Positions 1 through 8,300 of a DNA stretch of 64,000 nt are shown in pieces (the first letter of the stretch is position 1; each line of letters opens with the position of its first letter). The stretch spans positions 186,001-250,000 of the forward strand of contig NZ_JABFTT010000006.1 of assembly GCF_021404465.1 (NCBI RefSeq), read 5' to 3'. Origin of the DNA: Billgrantia zhangzhouensis (GTDB taxonomy: Bacteria > Pseudomonadota > Gammaproteobacteria > Pseudomonadales > Halomonadaceae). The notes under the pieces are model-generated. The model made no database searches and was not told the DNA's origin. It worked only from the letters and a program-made list of their open reading frames with translations. The position numbers and the translations under genes are program-made.

Positions 1-859
1 AGTTCCTGCCGAGCTGACCGACGATCTCGCTGCCCAGGTCACCGCTGTGCCCGGTGTTCGAACTGACCCGCGTCACCACGGTGCCGGCACCCACGGCGAT
101 CAGCAGCGCCGGGATCTGGGCCACGAGACCGTCGCCGACCGTCAACAGCGAATAGGTGTTCACTGCCTCACCGAACGACATGCCCCGCTTGACCATGCCC
201 AGCGACAACCCACCGATCAGGTTCACGCACAAGATCACCAGGCCGGCGATGGCATCGCCCTTGACGAACTTCATTGCACCGTCCATCGCCCCATAGAGCT
301 GGCTCTCCTGCTCCAGGCGTCGGCGCCTGCCACGCGCCTCCTCCTGGTCGATGTCGCCATTGCGCAGGTCGTTGTCGATGCTCATCTGCTTGCCCGGCAT
401 GGCATCGAGGATAAAGCGGGCCGCGACCTCCGCGACCCGCTCGGCCCCCTTGGTGATCACCAGGAACTGCGCCACGGTGATGATCAGGAACACCACCAGG
501 CCGATCACCACCTCCCCGGCGATGACGAAATGGCCGAAGGCCGAGACGATCTGCCCGGCATCGCCTTCGAGCAGGATCAAGCGCGTAGTAGTGATCGACA
601 GCGCCAGGCGAAACAGGGTGGCCAGCAGGATGATCGGCGGCAGCGACGAATACTCGACCGGGTGCGAGATATAGAACGCCACGACGAGGATCAGCAGGCT
701 GAAACCGATGTTGATGCCGATCAAGGCATCCACGAGCGCCGTCGGCAGCGGGATGATCATCATGATCACCGCCAGCACGGTGAACAGCGCAATGACGATG
801 TCGCTGCGCTGAGCCGCCCGCTGGGCAACGAGATTGAGCTTCGCCAGGACCGCGCTCAT
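1..859 (-). CDS. sctV: T3SS export gate protein SctV (LcrD/YscV family), 3' part missing
   Basis: Inner-membrane export-gate subunit of a type III secretion apparatus (FHIPEP/LcrD family). The N-terminal 286 residues are present; the gene runs off the left edge, so the cytoplasmic ring domain is not visible. Several hydrophobic segments follow residue 20, and the family stretch ILLATLFRLALSI is followed by the cytosolic-loop region with AARFILDAMPGKQMSID, typical of LcrD/FlhA proteins. The ATG at 859 overlaps the sctY stop codon as ATGA, which fixes the start and implies translational coupling. sctX, sctY and sctV in this order match the Yersinia virulence operon and mark a Ysc-subtype machine rather than a flagellum. 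Confidence 0.93.
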   Translation of the reverse strand, partial: MSAVLAKLNLVAQRAAQRSDIVIALFTVLAVIMMIIPLPTALVDALIGINIGFSLLILVVAFYISHPVEYSSLPPIILLATLFRLALSITTTRLILLEGDAGQIVSAFGHFVIAGEVVIGLVVFLIITVAQFLVITKGAERVAEVAARFILDAMPGKQMSIDNDLRNGDIDQEEARGRRRRLEQESQLYGAMDGAMKFVKGDAIAGLVILCVNLIGGLSLGMVKRGMSFGEAVNTYSLLTVGDGLVAQIPALLIAVGAGTVVTRVSSNTGHSGDLGSEIVGQLGRN

Positions 860-1188
860 GCGCTCCCCCGCAGCTGCAGGTAATCGTGAAAGCGGCGTCG
901 GGCCTCGTCCCTTTGACCGTCCGCCCACAGCGCACGGCTTTGCAGCAATACCAGCGCCGGAGAAGCTCCCTGAAGCTGCTCGATGCGATCGAGCGCCTCG
1001 AGCGCACGCGGCGCATCGCCCACCGCGATGAAGGCCCGGGACAGGGAATGCAGGATCCCGGCATGCGCCGGCGCCGCATGCGCGGCGATCAGCAGCAGTA
1101 CCAGGCCACGCTTCTTCTCGCCGCTCTTGAGGTAGAGGTGTCCCATCATGTGCAGCAGCTCCGCCGATCCCTGGTTGCCATCTCTCAT
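856..1188 (-). CDS. sctY: T3SS chaperone-like protein SctY (YscY)
   Basis: Small (110 aa) helical, TPR-like protein in the position of YscY, which in Yersinia binds YscX and is needed for export of early substrates. The sequence shows the pattern GHLYLKSGEKKRGLVLLLIA followed by two further helix pairs (AGILHSLSRAFIAVGD; QRDEARRRFHDYL). An in-frame start 13 codons upstream exists, but the ATG at 1188 overlaps the sctX stop by ATGA and gives the usual length. The gene overlaps sctV at its 3' end in the same way. Identification rests on position, size and helical-repeat pattern more than on long identity. Confidence 0.75.
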   Translation of the reverse strand: MRDGNQGSAELLHMMGHLYLKSGEKKRGLVLLLIAAHAAPAHAGILHSLSRAFIAVGDAPRALEALDRIEQLQGASPALVLLQSRALWADGQRDEARRRFHDYLQLRGSA

Positions 1189-1601
1189 GGCTCGTACTCC
1201 TCGGCCTCGGCACGGCGCGCTGCCCACTCCAGGCGCTGCGTAACCTCTTCATTGATCAACTGCGCGGCCAGATCGGCGATCTCGGGCGATACGTCCATCC
1301 CGGGCAGCACCACCTCGGTCACGTGCTGGAGCAGCTCGATGCTGCGCTCGTTGCCGTAGAGCGATGGATCGCTTGGCGACGGCTGCGCTAAGCGTTCGAC
1401 CCGCTCGCGCAACGTGCCTCCCTGTTGGCGCCTGGCTTGGCTATCCTCCACCGCCCTGGCGAAATCGGCCTGACGCTCCGGGTCGACGGGCTTGCCACCC
1501 TCTATCTCGCCGACATGCCCACCAACACGCTCACCAGCGTGGTTCACCGTGCCCGAGCGAAGCCGGGTGTCGTCATGGGGCCGCTCGGAAGTGACTCTCA
1601 T
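1185..1601 (-). CDS. sctX: T3SS secreted component SctX (YscX)
   Basis: 138-residue protein in the position of YscX, an early substrate that acts with YscY at the SctV gate. The N-terminal half is polar and probably disordered. The C-terminal half (about residues 85-135) is helical with the pattern SIELLQHVTEVVLPGMDVSPEI followed by an acidic amphipathic helix, as in the YscX family. The start ATG has a purine-rich GAGGGGG ribosome site lying over the sctD stop, so sctD-sctX-sctY-sctV read as one operon. SctX and SctY are known to be restricted to Ysc-type machines, which supports the subtype call. Confidence 0.72.
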   Translation of the reverse strand: MRVTSERPHDDTRLRSGTVNHAGERVGGHVGEIEGGKPVDPERQADFARAVEDSQARRQQGGTLRERVERLAQPSPSDPSLYGNERSIELLQHVTEVVLPGMDVSPEIADLAAQLINEEVTQRLEWAARRAEAEEYEP

Positions 1602-1613
1602 GGTGCAGCCCCC

Positions 1614-2852
1614 TCAGAGGGTCAAGGAGAATTCGGTACCATCACGGCGTACCGTGACACGGCCCTCGGCGATCTCGGCCAGCACCCACCCTTCCTGCAA
1701 GGGAGCGCCGGGGTAGAGGCGCCCGCCCCGGGCATCGACGACGTAGGGATTGTCCCCAAACCACACGGCCTGGAACTGGAGCACGGGAGAGTCGACCGAT
1801 AGCCGCGGCCGGGCCTCGCTGATCAACAGTTGGCGACTACCGTAGTGCTGGTCGAACCAGTGCTGTACGTCGCGCCATTCCTCATATCGCTCGGGCGGGA
1901 ATTCACCGGCCACGATCAGATGATTGCCGGCATCGCGTACTTGCAGCCCCTCCAGCCCGGCCTCGGCGAGGCGCTGCGCCAGTGCCTCCTCGGGTGGCGT
2001 CTCGCTATCCATCAGCGCACGAGCCGCCTCGGCCGCCTGTGGATGCAACATGCCCGTGGAGTAAAGTGCGCTGGCGGAAATGTCGGCTCCTGCCTTGCCG
2101 ACACCAATCATCTGATAAGCCCCAACGAGCGCGAGGGAGGAGCAGAAGGCCATCACGGCGGCACCGCGCCCGGCCAACGCATGAGGCGTGGCCCGCCCCA
2201 CCCGGGCCAGCCGTTGGCGCCAGGACGCTGGTATCGGTGCCCGCTGCCACTGGCGGACCATGAAATCTCCCAGCGGCGCCAGCCAGCCACCCAGGCGTCG
2301 GTTCACCGGCGCCATGAACCGCTCGATGCGCAGCCAGAAGCTCACCAGCCTGCCTTGCAGGACCGATCCGATGGGTAGCGCGACGCGACGCAAGCCCGCC
2401 TTCAGCGGAGCCAGCCGACGTCCCAGGGCGACCGATACGGCGGGAACGCCGACCTGCACACGCCCCTTGAACGTACCAGCGGCCTGGCGGGCGCTCTGCA
2501 AGGCAGGCGGCAACGTCAGCTCCGGCCGGGAGAGGGTGAGTGTCGCCTCACCAATGGTGAGAGTGACCGGCAGAGGAGTTCGCCAACCGGTACCTTGCGC
2601 CAACGGTTTGCCATTGGCTTCGACGACACCGCCGACCGCCTCGATGGCCACCATACGCCCGTGGAAGCGCAAGATAACATGTTCAGCGGCAATACCATCG
2701 TCGCTCAACATGACATCGCTGCTGGCGGCGGAGCCGAGGCGACAAACGGATCGCTCGAGGGAAACCGCCACGCCGCGGTGGAAACCGCTTCTGACCTCGA
2801 GCGTGGAGAACGTCTCGGTCGTCGGCAACAGGAACGCGGTCACGGAAGCCAT
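1614..2852 (-). CDS. sctD: T3SS inner-membrane ring protein SctD (YscD)
   Basis: Forms the larger inner-membrane ring of the injectisome. Residues about 15-110 form the cytoplasmic FHA-like domain (CRLGSAASSDVMLSDDGI, then AEHVILRFHG). One transmembrane helix lies at about residues 230-250 (AAVMAFCSSLALVGAYQM), followed by a periplasmic part with one BON-like ring-building domain and a C-terminal domain (DARGGRLYPGAPLQEGWVL). The ATG at 2852 is preceded by ACAGGTGA; a GTG three codons upstream is less well placed. Odd: the membrane helix is about 100 residues later than I recall for YscD, so the basic cytoplasmic linker is long and the periplasmic part short. Confidence 0.87.
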   Translation of the reverse strand: MASVTAFLLPTTETFSTLEVRSGFHRGVAVSLERSVCRLGSAASSDVMLSDDGIAAEHVILRFHGRMVAIEAVGGVVEANGKPLAQGTGWRTPLPVTLTIGEATLTLSRPELTLPPALQSARQAAGTFKGRVQVGVPAVSVALGRRLAPLKAGLRRVALPIGSVLQGRLVSFWLRIERFMAPVNRRLGGWLAPLGDFMVRQWQRAPIPASWRQRLARVGRATPHALAGRGAAVMAFCSSLALVGAYQMIGVGKAGADISASALYSTGMLHPQAAEAARALMDSETPPEEALAQRLAEAGLEGLQVRDAGNHLIVAGEFPPERYEEWRDVQHWFDQHYGSRQLLISEARPRLSVDSPVLQFQAVWFGDNPYVVDARGGRLYPGAPLQEGWVLAEIAEGRVTVRRDGTEFSLTL

Positions 2853-2985
2853 GGATGTCACCTGTCATGAAAGTCGCCATGCCCCGGGCCCCACCCCGGA
2901 GCATGACGACGGCCAATGCTCAGACTGGCCCCTCAATCAGACACGCACGGACACCGGTGCCCCGCCAGCGTCCGCCGTAGCCACG

Positions 2986-3189
2986 TCAATTGTTGGGACG
3001 TGCGGCTCTAGCCGTATCGATCTCGGTGTTGCCTTCGGTCTTGGCCTTGCTGACGGCCATCGACTTTTCAGCAGCAGTTTCAAAGACCTGTTCTAGCTTC
3101 GCAATGTCAATACCGCCGCCGCCGGAACCACCGACGCTAGAAGCGGCTTCATTATTCTCTTTCTTTTCCTTGAGCTTGAAGATCGCCAT
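2986..3189 (-). CDS. 67-aa hydrophilic protein in the T3SS locus; possible secreted filament subunit
   Basis: Unrecognised small protein. Residues 1-17 are charged, 18-28 are a glycine-rich linker (SVGGSGGGGI), and 29-62 form one predicted amphipathic helix (KLEQVFETAAEKSMAVSKA) ending in ARAARPNN. No signal peptide, membrane segment or cysteine is present. AAAGGAG lies nine bases before the ATG, so it is probably expressed. It sits between sctD and the methyltransferase on the same strand, with 124 bp before sctD. Size, helix-only C-terminus and location would fit a needle/pilus-type subunit or a small secreted or chaperone protein, but no family motif proves this. Confidence 0.55.
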   Translation of the reverse strand: MAIFKLKEKKENNEAASSVGGSGGGGIDIAKLEQVFETAAEKSMAVSKAKTEGNTEIDTARAARPNN

Positions 3190-3644
3190 GCCATGTCTCC
3201 TTTGGGGAAGAAAATACTAGCGGTCACCCGTTCTGCACACATCAACGCACCGCGCAAGCAGAACCAGATAAAATGGGATACCGCTCCATCAGATCATAGA
3301 CAAACAAACGGCCAGCGCAATGCAAGAAAGGAGAAAAAAACGACTAAAAACCATTTATCATAAAGCCCAATAAAAACATATAAAATATGCCGAAAAGCAC
3401 AATAACGATCCTCTATAAATAGTCAAAAACCATCCTCATATCACATAAAAATTACAATTTGGTTGAGTTTTTCCCCACGCTTTGAAACAAAGATATTTCC
3501 TTGAGTCAGCATCTATGATTTCAGAAAAACACGGCATGCAGAAAATAACTCCAAGAAAGAGAAGAAATTCGGAAAAATCCTGGCACCTCCATCCTCGCCC
3601 ATGGCGGCAGCATGCCAACCGCACCTACTACAGGCGGCCTTATG
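3190..3644 (-). other. AT-rich intergenic region upstream of the 67-aa gene
   Basis: This 455-bp stretch has no convincing gene. Positions 3241-3540 are about 37% GC by my count, against 60-65% in the apparatus genes. It must hold the promoter for the 67-aa gene and probably sctD onward, since the next gene upstream ends at 3645. On the minus strand there are several TA-rich possible -10 boxes, but I could not pair one with a good -35. I saw no HrpL-type GGAACC/CCAC box. Confidence 0.6.
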
Positions 3645-5219
3645 CTATGGTTCGGCCTCGCCAAACAGACAACCGTGAGCGCACCGCGAAGCAGAGCCGG
3701 CAAGCCTTTCACCTTGCACCAAGAGATCATCCACCTCTGACGCCGGCAAGCAAGTAACAACGATATATGTGTCGTGAGTAGCACGTACTCTAAGAGTATC
3801 AGGCCAGCAGATGCGACCATCCATTCCGATGCGCCCACTGCATATCACCTTGCCCCGGCAAAACGAAGAAAAGCTGACATCCATGTTGGGGAGCTGCATG
3901 AAGTGAACATAGTATCCAGCCGGTAAGCCTCCGCGGCGTGATACGCCGTTCAGCGCGGGGATATCACCAAGGCGATAGACATGAGTACATCCTTCCAGGC
4001 GGACGGGTGCCGCCCTAGAAGGTGGACCCTTCCGGCTGGTGCTTTTGTCAGGGCCTCTTGAATGCTGGCGAGATTTTCTCTGAACCAGGGCAAAGAAATT
4101 GGAATAATCTTTTCCCAATAGCCTCAAGCCACTATTCCGCAGAATGGAATCTTTCTCCCTACGCAGGCTTTCCCTTAGTCCATACGCCTTCAGAAATGCA
4201 GGCTGAGTGTAGACCCCCTGAGGAGCTTTAGCAGTGGCTATGGGCACCAGCCCCTCGCCAGCTCCGATCTTGGCGAGGATGATCGGGTCGACATGAGATG
4301 TCATGTCGACCGTACCGGGATATCGGTACGCTATATCCAAAGGATACTGCTCCCAGTCAAATACGGTGTAAGGCGCTTTCCTGATGACGCCCGGCCCTCC
4401 GTAATCGAAAGTCAATACATAGCCTTCATCGAGAGCCATTCCGAGTTCACGCATCCAATGCATGGCCCTCACGTTGACCGTCAACTGCTCGCCTTCAGGC
4501 TGTGCCGCGATCGGGAACACCTTGTTCAGGTCCATAAGCACGGCGGCAAGAGCCACACTCGGCGATCGCTCCTCCTCGCTAAAGTTACCGTGTGAATTGA
4601 GGGTGACATAAACTTCCTTGAGCTCCCCATGCCGAACCACGGCACGATGTACCGGAAAGGCATCGGGAAGCTCGTTGGACAAAAACACGCCACGTATCTT
4701 CCGCAACGGTAGCCTGTCTGCGTTTGCATGAACCCAGCGGACCCGTGGCCATCTCGCCAAGGCGTTCCGCTGCCGCAAGATCAGGGCTCGGCTGCGCTCC
4801 AAGATCGTGTAGCGAAGGGCGCCATGAAGCACGTTATGCTCATCCTGCAAGGTCTGGAGGATGTCGCGCGCCAGTGTCCCATTGCCCGCCCCCATCTCGA
4901 CCACATCGAAATGCCCAGGACGCCCCATCGCCACATGCATGTCGACCAACACTTTCGCAAGCGTACGGCCAAAATAACGACTTCGCTCCGGTGCCGTCAG
5001 GAAGTCATCGTTCCTCGTATTGCCGATAGAAACGATCCCAGAGTTATAATACCCACCCTCCCCATGGACCCCATAGAGAGAGCATTCCATGAACTCGGCA
5101 AAGGGAATGCTTCCCCTCGCCCTGACGTATTCGACCAGCGCACTGACAAACCGAGGGTCGAGCCGCAATCCCAGCGCCGGATATGGATTCGCTTCATTCT
5201 TGGCAATAGAAGAATGCAT
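3645..5219 (-). CDS. MidA/NDUFAF7-type SAM methyltransferase fused to a C-terminal module shared with the giant protein
   Basis: 524-residue protein. Residues about 1-385 are a class I SAM-dependent methyltransferase of the MidA/NDUFAF7 family, whose mitochondrial member dimethylates an arginine of complex I. Visible motifs are the SAM loop VVEMGAGNGTL near residue 107, the acidic YTILERS, and the family signature FLSNELPDAFPVHR near 180. After a basic linker, residues about 422-500 carry a second module (GGLPAGYYVHF, then DGRICWP and TYIVV) that also occurs in the giant protein. The ATG at 5219 has GGGAAG upstream; a TTG two codons earlier is less likely. It has no obvious membrane segment. 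Role inferred: modification of a T3SS-linked protein, possibly the giant. Confidence 0.82.
   Translation of the reverse strand: MHSSIAKNEANPYPALGLRLDPRFVSALVEYVRARGSIPFAEFMECSLYGVHGEGGYYNSGIVSIGNTRNDDFLTAPERSRYFGRTLAKVLVDMHVAMGRPGHFDVVEMGAGNGTLARDILQTLQDEHNVLHGALRYTILERSRALILRQRNALARWPRVRWVHANADRLPLRKIRGVFLSNELPDAFPVHRAVVRHGELKEVYVTLNSHGNFSEEERSPSVALAAVLMDLNKVFPIAAQPEGEQLTVNVRAMHWMRELGMALDEGYVLTFDYGGPGVIRKAPYTVFDWEQYPLDIAYRYPGTVDMTSHVDPIILAKIGAGEGLVPIATAKAPQGVYTQPAFLKAYGLRESLRREKDSILRNSGLRLLGKDYSNFFALVQRKSRQHSRGPDKSTSRKGPPSRAAPVRLEGCTHVYRLGDIPALNGVSRRGGLPAGYYVHFMQLPNMDVSFSSFCRGKVICSGRIGMDGRICWPDTLRVRATHDTYIVVTCLPASEVDDLLVQGERLAGSASRCAHGCLFGEAEP
3720..3956 (-). repeat. Shared PAGYxVHF module, copy in the methyltransferase
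   Basis: Coding-level repeat, not a DNA repeat. Order of conserved positions: PAGYxVHF, SG, DGxIxWP, (D)xYIVV, then L-x-AS. The same order and spacing recur in the giant protein at 8208-8540, where one loop before YIVV is longer. It looks like a compact beta-rich domain of about 80-110 residues. I know no named family for it. Confidence 0.75.
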
Positions 5220-5254
5220 TAGCAAAGCTTCCCGTCGTTCTCAAATAGCGCTAA

Positions 5255-5384
5255 GGAAGCGCTGATTTATGTCGCGAGCGAAGAGATGCTGGTCGCCGCC
5301 GGAGCGCAAGAACCGGAGTTTACGCGGTGTTAAGAGCACCGCCGACGGCCAGGTTAACGAGCGCAGCAATAAATCAGTGTTTCC
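5255..5384. mobile_element. 130-bp MITE-like element with IS5-type ends and 4-bp target duplication
   Basis: The ends are imperfect inverted repeats: GGAAGCGCTGATTTAT on the left and ATAAATCAGTGTTTCC on the right (14 of 16 pair). Both sides are flanked by CTAA (5251-5254 and 5385-5388), a 4-bp duplication matching the YTAR target typical of the IS5 group. No coding capacity. An internal stem (GCGGTG/CACCGC, 5324-5342) may form a hairpin. The element lies between the giant gene and the methyltransferase gene. The right-hand duplication contains the giant's stop codon, which would also have been present before insertion. Confidence 0.75.
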
Positions 5385-8300
5385 CTAAGCCATCTCCCGC
5401 TTTGGCAGATAGACCCGGTCCCCCGGTTGCAGAGCACTGGGATCGGCGATATGGCCCAAGTTGAGCTCTACCACTTCTGCAACATCGTGCCCCTGGCTGA
5501 TGGCGATGCCCCCCAGGGACAGCGGTGACTCGACCTCGATCCAGTCATGCCCCTGCCCTTCGAGATCGGGGTTGGTGCGCCTGTTGTCGGCCATGGTGTC
5601 CTGCCGTGATGAAGCGGGTATCGGCGATGACGTAGGCTCCGACGATGGCGAAGGCTCCAACGATGGCGAAGGCGAAGGCTCCGACGATGGTGAAGGCGAA
5701 GGCTCCGACGATGGTGAAGGCGAAGGCTCCGACGATGGCGAGGGATTCGGCGACATCGAGGGAGACGGAGTTTCAGTAGGCTCCCTCTCCGGTTCCTCCC
5801 TCTCTTCCTCGTCCGCCGAGAGTTGGTTACGTAGCCAGATATCTATCGCGGCGGGGATTGCCATACTTAGGAACAGAGTGCCGCCGACTCCCCTCCAGAT
5901 TTTCTGGCCATCGTTCGCCACCCATACAGGGTCCGTGTCCTCCGTATGAATCCTGCCACGCCAGTCAGTGCGGTTGCCCTCTGTCAGCCAATCGAAGCCA
6001 TGCATGCGTACATTCAGCCCAGGGAACTTAATTCCATAGATGTATGCAAGGAAGCCAAGCTGCATGGCAGTAGCCGCTATCAAGGTGCTTCCCAGCAAAG
6101 GCGAGCCAGCTTGAGAAAGGAATTGGTTGCCCGCTTCTATACCAGTCAACGAAGCCAAGGCCCCAACAGGCAAGCCCGCCAAATGCTGTGCAAGCCACGT
6201 CTTTCCCTTTGGACTGAACCAAGCCCTATCTGGATCGCGATTCAGGGAAGTCTTGCTTCTTTCAGGAGCGAAAGGAGCTATATTATCTGGCCACTTTGAG
6301 GCAATGACATTTCGCCAGACTTCACGCATAGCGATCGAGTCGTCACGAAGCCCCTTCATTCCATAATAGCCAAGAAGCACCTGAGGGACGGTCGCGATAG
6401 CATAAGACGTGGAAAGCCAAGGATTGCCACTGGCAAGGGCATTCGCTGCCATCACCGCAGTGGCACTACCGGCCCAAGAGGGAGTAAGAATCCCATAGAA
6501 GTATGAGCCATTGGCCGTAGCACTCTGAATCCACGCTTTTCGCAAGGGGCTCGATGTAGGATCAATATTGCGTAGGCCAGCCCCTAGTTTAGCCGCCGCA
6601 CTCATTCCTAGCGTCAAGTTGGCCAGCATAAAACCCATAAGCCCGGCATTATCGGCAATCATCAACCACGTTGAATCATTCGACAAAAGTCTGGGAAAAA
6701 CTCCTCCAGTAGTGAGAAACTGCCAAGACACGGCAACATTGATCAAATGGGTTAACGATATCCCGCCCAGAAATGCACGCCCCACGCCCAGGCGAGGGTC
6801 GAGTACTTTCAAGAACAATGCCTCTTCCCCGACTGCTGCCTTAAGACCTTCTTGATACTCGTTGGCGGCCTCGCGAATAGTAAATTCCTGTTCAGATCTA
6901 GTCCAGCCCTGATGTGCTGCACTCTCTTGAACAGGGAGGTTGTTCAGGAGTTGGTAGCCAAGCCAGAACTCCTCGGTTGCATTGCTGGCCTTCAATAAAC
7001 TATCGTTACTCAAGCTGAAGGCTTTTCTAGCCGCATAAATTCGACTTAGCCCCCAATTAAGAAGCTCCGCAGTTACATTCTCACCTCTCTCTATTCTTCC
7101 TTTCTTTGTCTCAAACCTCATCTTGTAACTGGAATCACTGAAGATGCCTATACCGCGAGTCGCAGCCGCCAAACTGGAAAGCACCACGGCTGGTGCCAAT
7201 ACATCCAGGCGGTTCAAAGGATCTGCTATCAAAGGTATGTGCCGGTGAAGCTCAGCTGCACCTAGGAACAAAGCGGAGGAAATACCCGCAGCCCAACTTC
7301 CCTGGCGCTGGGATGGCGACGTCGGTGACACTAGCCGGGACAACCAGTTTGGTGGCTTTGGCTCAGCCTGTGCATTATCAACCCGGGTTCGGGGTGTTGT
7401 ACCCTGAGTCGTTGATGGGTCACGCACCATCTGTACCCGCACCTGTTGTGGATCGGCCGCAGGAAGAATACTACGGGCTTCAAGAGATATCGCTCTTGAC
7501 AAGGCATGATGAATATTTTTGTCAAGAGGTATACTGTTCAACACCTCTGCGCTGCCTTGTTTAGCAGCTCTATTGTATGCCGAAAATCTAGACGCCTTCA
7601 GTACGAAGAACTCACTACTAGCTCTCCCTAACACTGGACGTGTATCAATATTCTTTCTATTCCCATCATCTATACCGTGAACCAAGACGACCTTGGGGTT
7701 GCCAAAATCGTCCCTTACTAAGGAAATTGTGCCCTGGCGGGCCGCATTCTCCAGAGCCGAGAGAGTCGCATGCTGCTGCAACAGTGAGGTTCGGATCCGA
7801 TCAAGCTGAGGTCTCCGGAGAGCGTTCCATTGGGGATCTGTAAATGTCTTTTGTTGGCTGTCGCTCATTGCTTCGATCTGATCGGCCGTCAATACCTGGA
7901 TCCGCCCTTCCAGCGCCCGGATCTGATTCTCAGTCAATGCCTGAATATGGCCATTGGTCAATGACTCGAGTTGAGCATCACTTAAAGCCCCAACTTGATC
8001 TTTCGTCAGATGTGGCACCTGTTCGGGCCTAAGCATTCCAAACAGATTATCCACCTGTGCCAGATGTGAGGGGGGAATGAATGCGACTGCCTCCCCTTGT
8101 AATTGTCCGATATCGAGAGTCGTTGCCTCTGGACGCGCGGGCACATTCCAGCCACTAACATGATCACTATCGTACTCGGCAACATGTAACTGCCCCTGAT
8201 TATTCCTGAAACGATCTCGTATGGCACTCGCTGACAACTCGGACACGACAATGTAAACATCTTCGTTATACTTTATATCTTTCGCATGGTAACTTCCGTC

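Noticed and set aside
47..1079. Long frames on the plus strand and in a second minus frame over sctV
   Set aside because: Shadows of the sctV frame in GC-rich DNA; their proteins are Arg/His/Asp-rich without domains, while the sctV frame gives clear family motifs.
3436..3838. Small minus-strand frames after the methyltransferase stop (62 and 105 aa)
   Set aside because: No ribosome site, low-quality composition, and one overlaps the end of the methyltransferase in another frame.
5319..5342. Internal hairpin of the MITE as the terminator of the giant gene
   Set aside because: Stem is short and lacks a T-run; kept only as a note in the element entry.
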